The notes under the pieces were generated by a model, which did not search any database, was not told the DNA's origin, and saw only the letters and a program-made list of their open reading frames with translations. The position numbers and the translations under genes were made by a program. From Sedimentisphaerales bacterium (GTDB taxonomy: Bacteria; Planctomycetota; Phycisphaerae; Sedimentisphaerales; SG8-4), in contig JAFGCA010000280.1 of NCBI GenBank assembly GCA_016932895.1, positions 1 to 21,448 of the forward strand: a DNA stretch of 21,448 nucleotides. The letters are read 5' to 3'. This document shows positions 15,735 through 21,448 of the stretch, in pieces; the stretch's first letter is position 1, and every line of letters starts with the position of its first letter.

Positions 15735-15791
15735 GAGGGGCAGTATCGGGCACGCTGTTTTGGGCAGGTACACAAACGGGAGGACAACGAC

Positions 15792-18700
15792 ATGAGTGTG
15801 CGGCCGACCAGATGCGAAGCGGCGGAAATGAGTAGTCACGGACGAAATGTCTGCGTGCGTGCGGTTGTGGCGGTGCTGTTGCTTTCGGCCTGGAGTTCGA
15901 CGAGGGCGAGCGTCCGGGCCTGGGAGGGGACGATCACGATTCCCACCTACGGCTGGGCTGAGGATGTCAATCCCAAGTTCTGGGCTCTGGAGGATCGCGT
16001 CAAGTTCTCCACGACCGTCAAGGGGGCGATCGTCTACCCGTATACGATGCAGGACCATTTGTATCGCACGAAGGAGGACCGGAGCTACAAGGCGCTGTTT
16101 TTGGAGAACGAATACCTCAAGGTCACGTGTCTGCCGGAATTGGGGGGCCGGCTTCACTCGGTTCTGGACAAGACCACGGGCGCCGAGACGTTTCACCGTA
16201 ACAACGTCATTAAGCCGAGCATGATCGCGATGCGCGGGGCCTTCATCAGCGGCGGCGTGGAGTGGAACGCCGGCCCGCAGGTGCACACGGTGACCATTTT
16301 GTCGCCGGTGGACGCCCTGGTCGGGACCAACGCGGACGGTTCGGCCTATCTCGAGGTGAGCAACCTCGAAAAGACCTTGCGAACGCGCTGGACGGTCCGC
16401 GTGACCTTGCACCCGGGCCGGGCCTATCTGGACGAACAGATCCGCATCGCCAATCCAATCGATGCGGTCAATCCGTATTATTTCTGGAATTGCACAGCGT
16501 TTCCGAACAAGCCCGGAACGCGTTTCATCTACCCCATGACACTCGGGACCGATCACTATGGTGTGGAATTCTTCGACTGGCCCGTTCACGAGGGCAGGGA
16601 CTTGTCCTGGCTGAAGAACTATGAGACGTGGGCGTCGATCTTTGCCGTCGATTGTCTCTTCGATTTTTTCGGGGCCTACGACGTGGAAGCGGATCGCGGC
16701 GTCGTGCAGGTCGCCAACCACTACGAGCTCAGCGGCAAGAAGGCGTGGACCTGGGGCCAGTGGGATTTCGGGCTGGTCAGTCAGAAGAATCTGACGGATG
16801 AGGACGGTCCCTATATCGAGGTGCAGAGCGGACCGCTGCCGACGCAGTCGGATTACGGGATGTTGCTGCCGAGACAGGAGGTCGCCTGGCGCGAATGGTG
16901 GTATCCCGTGCACGGGCTGGGCGAGGGCTTTGAATTCGCCACGAAGGATCTGGCCGTCCAGACGATTCGAGGAAAAGGGATTCTTGATTTCCGTCTGCTG
17001 GCGACGGGTCGGTTTTCCGGTGCCTCCTGTCGCGTCTCGCAGGATGGCAGGGAGTTGCTCGCGCAGCGGGTGGACTTGTCCCCGGAGGCCCCGCGCGTCG
17101 TTACCCTGTCCCCGGACCCTCAGAGCCCGGTGGAGATGACGGTGAAAACGCGCGACGGAGAGGTCCTGGCCTCATTCGTTACGCCTTTGCCGATCCCGGA
17201 GGTGTCTCCGCCGCCGCGCTCGCAGGTCTTGAACAAGCCGGACGAGCAGCTTACGCTTCAAGAGACATACCTCAAGGCGCGCAAGCACGACCTGGCGACA
17301 AATCGCAAGAAGGCCCGCCAATACTACGAGAAGGTCCTCGCCGAAGATTCCGGGCATGCGCCGGCGCTGCGCGGGCTGGCGGTGCTGGACATCGAAGCCG
17401 GACTTTACGAGGAAGCGGCCAAGCGGCTGGATCGCGCGCTTCGGCGCGACCCGGATGACGGACCGGCCTGGTATTTCCTGGGCGTCACACATCTTCAGAC
17501 AGGCAGGGCGGCAGAAGCGCTGCGCTGCGCGCGCCAGGCGGTCCGATGCGCCGAGACGCGCTCCCTGGCTTTGGATCTTGCCGGCCGGGCCTGCGCCGGG
17601 CTCGGCGAGTATCGCCTGGCTCTCGAGGCCTTCGAAAAAGCAGTACAGTCGAATCCGCGGGACGGCCAAGCCAGGGATCACCGACTTCTGGCGTTATATG
17701 TCGCCGGGAACAAACGCGTCGCCTCCAGGACCGCCCGTCGGATTAGCTTGCGGTACCCGACCGATCTCGTGCCCCGGGCGCTGCTGGCGCTGCGGAGCGA
17801 AAAGGACATGAGCCAGTTTGTCAGAGAGGTCAGGGACTTTGTCGGCGAGGACGACTTCGAGATGCTGGAAACGAGTCTCGTCTTCGCCGAGCTGGGATTG
17901 TGGCGGGAAGCGGAACAAATCCTGGTCGCCGCCTGTGTGGACGCTGTTCCCGCTGAGCAGCGCAGCCCGCTTCCGTTGTATTACCTGGCCTATTTCGCCT
18001 CGCGCCGGGACGATGCGACCGCGGCAGAGGAATACTTGCAGCTGGCGGCCGCGACCTACCGGGATTATGTTTTTCCCTCGCGTCCGGAAGCCCTCAAGGT
18101 ATTCTCGTATGCTTTGCGGACGAATCCCGACGACGCCGGCGCGCATCTTCACCTCGGAAATCTCTACGCCCATTTGGGACGCGTGGCGGAGGCCGCGGGC
18201 CACTGGCAAAAGGCGGCCGCACTGAATCCTTCGCTGAGCATCGCACAGCGCAACCTTGGGCTCTACGCCTGGGCGGTCGAAGACGACTTGCCAAAGGCCG
18301 AGCGGTGCTACCGCAAAGCGATCGAGGCCCGGCCCAAGGACCAGACGCTGCATCGCGATCTCGCCGAGATCCTGTTGGCACAGAAACGGCGTTCCGAGGC
18401 CATCAAACTGCTCGAAACGACGCCGTTCGAGAAGCTGCGGCGGGCCGACATCATCATCATTCTGGCACAGGCGTACTTCGACGAGCAGCGGTACACCGAT
18501 GCCATCGACCTGCTCGAATCGACGCCGTATTTCGTCAACTGGGAGGGACAGACGGTTACCTGGGACCTCTTCCACAAGTCGCATATACAGCGCGGCCGGC
18601 GGCGTTTTGACGAGAAGAATTTCAAGGGGGCGTTGCAGGACTTCGAAGCGGCCCTGACCTATCCGGAGAACATCGGCGTGGGCCGCTCCAACGAGCCGCA

Positions 18701-18863
18701 GGAGGCCGCTGCCCAGTATTGGCGCGGCAAGACATTCGATGCGCTCGGACGCCGGGACCAGGCCATGGCGGCCTGGAAGCTGGGGGCCGCCGGTGCGGAA
18801 GGCTCCGAGGAGCAGAACGAATACCGCCGTCTCTGCCGCACCGCGCTGAGGGAGCCGCAATGA
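15792..18863 (+). CDS. Secreted DUF5107 protein with long TPR solenoid
   Basis: The protein has 1023 residues from ATG 15792, placed eight bases after GGAGG. An in-frame extension to 15636 would read through the leader and is rejected. A signal peptide follows a basic n-region (hydrophobic about 21-34). An inner ATG at 15828 would give a shorter n-region. DUF5107 covers roughly residues 44-390, with the hallmark LPELGGRLHSVLDK near 115-130 and a WNAGPQVHT-type motif. This fold is related to galactose-mutarotase-like domains that bind carbohydrates. A linker to about 490 is followed by a series of TPR helices to about residue 1000, starting with a unit ending YYEKVLAEDSGHAPAL and a clear repeat LALEAFEKAVQSNPRDG. 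The likely role is carbohydrate or glycan binding coupled to a protein-interaction scaffold outside the cytoplasm. No catalytic activity can be assigned. It is transcribed away from the sigma/kinase operon. Confidence 0.85.
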   Translation: MSVRPTRCEAAEMSSHGRNVCVRAVVAVLLLSAWSSTRASVRAWEGTITIPTYGWAEDVNPKFWALEDRVKFSTTVKGAIVYPYTMQDHLYRTKEDRSYKALFLENEYLKVTCLPELGGRLHSVLDKTTGAETFHRNNVIKPSMIAMRGAFISGGVEWNAGPQVHTVTILSPVDALVGTNADGSAYLEVSNLEKTLRTRWTVRVTLHPGRAYLDEQIRIANPIDAVNPYYFWNCTAFPNKPGTRFIYPMTLGTDHYGVEFFDWPVHEGRDLSWLKNYETWASIFAVDCLFDFFGAYDVEADRGVVQVANHYELSGKKAWTWGQWDFGLVSQKNLTDEDGPYIEVQSGPLPTQSDYGMLLPRQEVAWREWWYPVHGLGEGFEFATKDLAVQTIRGKGILDFRLLATGRFSGASCRVSQDGRELLAQRVDLSPEAPRVVTLSPDPQSPVEMTVKTRDGEVLASFVTPLPIPEVSPPPRSQVLNKPDEQLTLQETYLKARKHDLATNRKKARQYYEKVLAEDSGHAPALRGLAVLDIEAGLYEEAAKRLDRALRRDPDDGPAWYFLGVTHLQTGRAAEALRCARQAVRCAETRSLALDLAGRACAGLGEYRLALEAFEKAVQSNPRDGQARDHRLLALYVAGNKRVASRTARRISLRYPTDLVPRALLALRSEKDMSQFVREVRDFVGEDDFEMLETSLVFAELGLWREAEQILVAACVDAVPAEQRSPLPLYYLAYFASRRDDATAAEEYLQLAAATYRDYVFPSRPEALKVFSYALRTNPDDAGAHLHLGNLYAHLGRVAEAAGHWQKAAALNPSLSIAQRNLGLYAWAVEDDLPKAERCYRKAIEARPKDQTLHRDLAEILLAQKRRSEAIKLLETTPFEKLRRADIIIILAQAYFDEQRYTDAIDLLESTPYFVNWEGQTVTWDLFHKSHIQRGRRRFDEKNFKGALQDFEAALTYPENIGVGRSNEPQEAAAQYWRGKTFDALGRRDQAMAAWKLGAAGAEGSEEQNEYRRLCRTALREPQ

Positions 18864-18950
18864 TGCGCCGGTGTCCCCAGAACCGTCCCTCTATTGGTCC
18901 CAACGCCGCGCGGCTGTTCCCAATCGAGTCCATTCCTTTCGTTTTTCCCC

Positions 18951-18980
18951 AAGACAGACGAACCCGGTATTTAGTATGAT
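18951..18980 (+). promoter_or_regulatory. Candidate promoter of the GH109-like/isomerase operon
   Basis: AAGACA (18951-18956), an 18-bp spacer and TATGAT (18975-18980) lie in the 169-bp gap after the DUF5107 gene. The -10 box matches at five of six positions and the -35 at four. Transcription would start near 18987, about 46 nt before the ATG. The -10 hexamer and spacer length are the same as in the candidate at 15620-15649. Confidence 0.4.
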
Positions 18981-19032
18981 TGGGCCCGAGTTTCAGTACA
19001 CGTACGGAATGGAGTATTTCGGAGATTCGACT

Positions 19033-20400
19033 ATGAGCAACGTAAATCGAAGAGCTTTCCTCAGAGCGGGTATGGCGGCGGGCATCGGCGGTTCACTGGC
19101 CGCTATGATGTCGTCCTGTGCCGTTGAAAACGCTTCTCGCTCGGGCAAAGGCAGTATGATGGGTTACGATCCGAAACCCAAAGATCTGATCAAGGTGGGT
19201 TTCGTGGGCATTGGTGCGATGGGCTCGGGGCACGTACGCAACCTTCTCAAGATCGAAGGCTGCCAGATCGCGGCGGTTTGCGACATTCGCCCCCCGCGAA
19301 CCGATTGGGCCAAGAAGGCGATTGTCGATGCGGGCTCGCCCGAACCGAAAGTCTACGGCAAGAACGACCTGGATTTCGTGCGCATGTGCGAGACCGAGGA
19401 CCTCGATCTGGTCTACAACGCCGCCCCGTGGCGCTGGCACGCACCGATTTGCCTGGCCGCGATGCGCAACGGCAAGCACGCCGCATCCGAAGTGAACGTC
19501 GCTTTGACGCTTGACCATTGCTGGGAGTTGGTCGAAACCTCCGAAAAGGCCCGCAAGCACTGCGTGATGCAGGAGAATTGCTGCTACGACTTCATGGAGA
19601 TGGTCGTTCTCAACATGATCAAGAAAGGCATGTTCGGGGAGATCCTGCATGGCGAATGCGGCTATCTCCACGACTTGCGGGCCCTGCTGACGAATCCAAA
19701 CGGCTACCAGGGTATGTGGCGCTGGCACCAGCAGACCACGCTCAACGGCAATTTGTATCCGACGCACGGAATCGGGCCCATGGCGTGGTGCATGGACATC
19801 AATCGCGGCGACGCTTTCGACACGATGGTGTCGTTCAGCAGCAATTCCCGCGGCCTGCACGAGTACGCCGTTGAGCGGTTTGGCCCCGACCACGAAATGT
19901 CCCAGACGGAAGTGGCCTGCGGGGACGTGAACACCTGCCTGATCAAGACAAAAAAAGGCAAGACGATCATCTGCAAGCACGACACGCATCTGCCCCGTCC
20001 CTACAGCCGCGATTTCCTCGTCCAGGGCACCAAGGGTCTCGTGCGCAAGTATCCCGAGCAAAAGATCCACATCGAAGGGCTCACCAAGGGCCACAGCTGG
20101 GAAGATTTCGAGAAGTACGCCAAGGAGTACGAGCATCCGGTTTGGACGCAGATCAAAGAGAAGGCCAAGGGCGCCGGTCACGGCGGCATGGACTTCATCG
20201 AGGACTACCGTCTCATCAACGCGCTGCGTCAGGGAGTGTCTCCGGACAACGACGTGTACGATTCGGTCGCGTGGAGCTCGATCATTCCGCTGAGCGTCAA
20301 GTCTGTGGCCAAGGGCGGCGAGCTCGTGAAATTCCCGGACTTCACGCGCGGTCAATGGGCCACGCCCAGGGCCCTGCAGGTGGACAAGGTGACCGCCTGA
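19033..20400 (+). CDS. Tat-exported Gfo/Idh/MocA protein, GH109-like (alpha-N-acetylgalactosaminidase family)
   Basis: The protein has 455 residues from ATG 19033, which has GGAG eight bases upstream. The upstream in-frame codons from 18871 lack a signal peptide or such a site. The N-terminus NRRAFLRAG is a twin-arginine signal. It ends at MSSC (Cys29), which could also be a lipidation site. A Rossmann nucleotide-binding loop GIGAMG (59-64) opens the Gfo/Idh/MocA domain. The segments YPTHGIGP (His245), INRGDAFD, TKGLVRKYP and HGGMDF (His about 383) resemble GH109, a family that removes alpha-N-acetylgalactosamine by an NAD-dependent redox mechanism and whose members are often Tat-exported. 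Tat export fits a protein that folds around NAD in the cytoplasm. The activity is a family-level inference; a general sugar dehydrogenase is the alternative. A sugar isomerase gene follows 28 bp downstream. Confidence 0.8.
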   Translation: MSNVNRRAFLRAGMAAGIGGSLAAMMSSCAVENASRSGKGSMMGYDPKPKDLIKVGFVGIGAMGSGHVRNLLKIEGCQIAAVCDIRPPRTDWAKKAIVDAGSPEPKVYGKNDLDFVRMCETEDLDLVYNAAPWRWHAPICLAAMRNGKHAASEVNVALTLDHCWELVETSEKARKHCVMQENCCYDFMEMVVLNMIKKGMFGEILHGECGYLHDLRALLTNPNGYQGMWRWHQQTTLNGNLYPTHGIGPMAWCMDINRGDAFDTMVSFSSNSRGLHEYAVERFGPDHEMSQTEVACGDVNTCLIKTKKGKTIICKHDTHLPRPYSRDFLVQGTKGLVRKYPEQKIHIEGLTKGHSWEDFEKYAKEYEHPVWTQIKEKAKGAGHGGMDFIEDYRLINALRQGVSPDNDVYDSVAWSSIIPLSVKSVAKGGELVKFPDFTRGQWATPRALQVDKVTA

Positions 20401-20428
20401 CGATGTGGCATGCAGAAAGGATCGGACG

Positions 20429-21265
20429 TTGAAGATTAGCGCCAGTTACTGGATGTTCGAAGGCGGCCTGGAGGCGACTTTGCCGGTGGCCGATGCCATG
20501 GCTCAGGCGAAAGATCTGGGCTTTGACGCCATCGAGCTTTGCCTCGCCAGTTCCGGGGTACTCACTCACGAGACGACCCAGGCCGAATGCGAAGCGCTGG
20601 TCGCGCGGGCCGGGGAGCTTGGGATCGAGATCGCCGGCCTCGCCAGCGGCGAAAGCTGGGCCGCTTCGCCTTCCGATGACGATCCGGCCGTTCGCAGCCG
20701 GATCGTCGAGTTTACGAAGAAGGCGTTGCAGGTGGCGCATTGGCTCCGTACGGACGCCTATCTCTTCGTGCCGGGGGCGGTGGACGTCTTCTTTCTGGAA
20801 GATAGCCCCGTGGTTCCCTACGACGTGTGCTACGAACGGGCCCGGGCGGCCGTGGCGCAGATCGTTCCGGTCGCCGAGAAACTCGGCGTCAAGATCGGGA
20901 TTGAAAACGTGTGGAACAAGTTCCTGCTGAGCCCGCTGGAGATGCGTGAGTTCATCGACGGTTTCGGCTCGTCGGCCGTGGGCAGCTACTTCGACGTGGG
21001 CAACGTTCTGCTGACCGGCTATCCGGAGCATTGGATTCGGATTCTGGGCCGGCGCATCGTGCGTGTCCACGTCAAGGATTTTAAGAAATCGGTGGGTACG
21101 GCCGAGGGCTTCGTCGATCTGCTCGAGGGGGACGTGGATTTCGAGGTGGTAAAGGCGGCCCTGGCGGAGGTCGGGTACGACGGCTACGTCGCCGCCGAGA
21201 TGCTCCCGTATCAACCGGGCCGGCCCGAAAAGACGGCCGAGGCCATGAAGAAGATTTTTCGATAG
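20429..21265 (+). CDS. TIM-barrel sugar phosphate isomerase/epimerase family protein
   Basis: The protein has 278 residues from a TTG start at 20429, with AAAGGA seven bases upstream. A GTG at 20405 would add eight residues but has no ribosome-binding site. The fold is the xylose-isomerase-like/AP-endonuclease-2 TIM barrel. The expected metal ligands are visible as Glu159 (IEN), Asp189 (FDVGN), His214 (VHVKD) and Glu257 (AAEM). The family isomerises or epimerises keto-sugars, sugar acids or inositols with a divalent metal in the cytoplasm. There is no signal peptide. Co-transcription with the GH109-like gene suggests a role in catabolism of the released sugar or an oxidised derivative. The exact substrate cannot be told from sequence. 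Confidence 0.82.
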   Translation: MKISASYWMFEGGLEATLPVADAMAQAKDLGFDAIELCLASSGVLTHETTQAECEALVARAGELGIEIAGLASGESWAASPSDDDPAVRSRIVEFTKKALQVAHWLRTDAYLFVPGAVDVFFLEDSPVVPYDVCYERARAAVAQIVPVAEKLGVKIGIENVWNKFLLSPLEMREFIDGFGSSAVGSYFDVGNVLLTGYPEHWIRILGRRIVRVHVKDFKKSVGTAEGFVDLLEGDVDFEVVKAALAEVGYDGYVAAEMLPYQPGRPEKTAEAMKKIFR

Positions 21266-21294
21266 GACCGTCCAGATCGAAGGAGACCAGGCCG

Positions 21295-21390
21295 ATGACA
21301 GGAGTCCGCCACGTCAGGTCCGTTGGTCACACTTTGGAAATGTCTGACGGGGTCAGTATTCTAACAAGAGTTTTGCAAAATGGAGATTAG
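21295..21390 (+). pseudogene. Probable truncated start of a third operon gene
   Basis: An ATG at 21295 follows AAGGAG by nine bases and lies 30 bp after the isomerase stop, where a third operon gene would be expected. The frame runs MTGVRHVRSVGH and stops at TAG 21388 after 31 codons. From about 21330 onward the DNA becomes AT-rich and carries inverted and direct repeats. The likely reading is a gene cut by an inserted element near 21310-21350. Alternatively it is a genuine 31-residue peptide or a chance start. No family is recognisable in so few residues. Confidence 0.35.
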
Positions 21391-21446
21391 GCTTATATTC
21401 TTCAAGGAAATCGTTGGTGTGATTTCCTTGAAGATGGGGCTTATAT
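21390..21446. repeat. Perfect 12-bp inverted repeat flanked by 9-bp direct repeats
   Basis: TTCAAGGAAATC (21401-21412) and GATTTCCTTGAA (21421-21432) are exact reverse complements around an 8-base loop. GGCTTATAT occurs directly repeated at 21390-21398 and 21438-21446, outside the two arms. By hand count the last 94 bases (21355-21448) are about 36% GC, against roughly 60% elsewhere. There is no T-run, and the stem is too AT-rich for a typical intrinsic terminator. It could be the end of a mobile or REP-type element whose body lies beyond the window. Confidence 0.5.
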
Positions 21447-21448
21447 CC

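Overview
The window looks like GC-rich chromosomal DNA (about 60% by eye) from a planctomycete, most likely of the Phycisphaerae type. No rRNA or other taxonomic marker is present, so this is inferred from gene content: an H-X9-DG pseudopilin, very large secreted CotH-kinase proteins with lamin-tail and dockerin modules, an ECF sigma factor beside a zinc-finger/Ser-Thr kinase, a DUF5107-TPR protein, and a Tat-exported GH109-like oxidoreductase. It contains ten full-length protein genes and one apparent gene remnant. I see no tRNA, rRNA, CRISPR array or complete transposase.

Left third (1-10471): an untranslated leader with a perfect 10-bp hairpin precedes a pseudopilin gene. That gene is followed after 14 bp by a 1567-aa CotH-kinase protein. 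A second CotH-kinase protein (1504 aa) of related but reshuffled architecture is encoded convergently, with only 74 bp between the two stop codons. Each protein is a string of carbohydrate-binding-like, lamin-tail and chitobiase-C-like modules around one atypical kinase domain, and each begins with a signal peptide. The second has its own well-formed sigma-70-like promoter.

Middle (10810-15567, all minus strand): this reads as a signalling cluster. An ECF-type sigma factor, with a TTGACA-17-TACCAT promoter, is followed after 21 bp by a protein that joins an anti-sigma-type zinc finger, a complete Ser/Thr kinase and about 12 membrane helices. After a 240-bp gap come a two-helix membrane protein and a duplicated-domain lipoprotein joined by an ATGA overlap. 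The simplest model is a membrane kinase that holds the sigma factor and releases or modifies it on an envelope signal.

Right third (15620-21448, plus strand): a divergent promoter and a leader with a REP-like palindrome precede a 1023-aa secreted DUF5107-TPR protein. A further candidate promoter precedes a Tat-exported GH109/Gfo-Idh-MocA protein and, 28 bp later, a TIM-barrel sugar isomerase/epimerase. This pair suggests modification of amino-sugar or other glycans. A third operon gene appears to start behind a good ribosome-binding site, but its frame dies after 31 codons where the DNA turns AT-rich and contains a perfect 12-bp inverted repeat. This is probably the edge of a mobile or repeat element that continues past the window.
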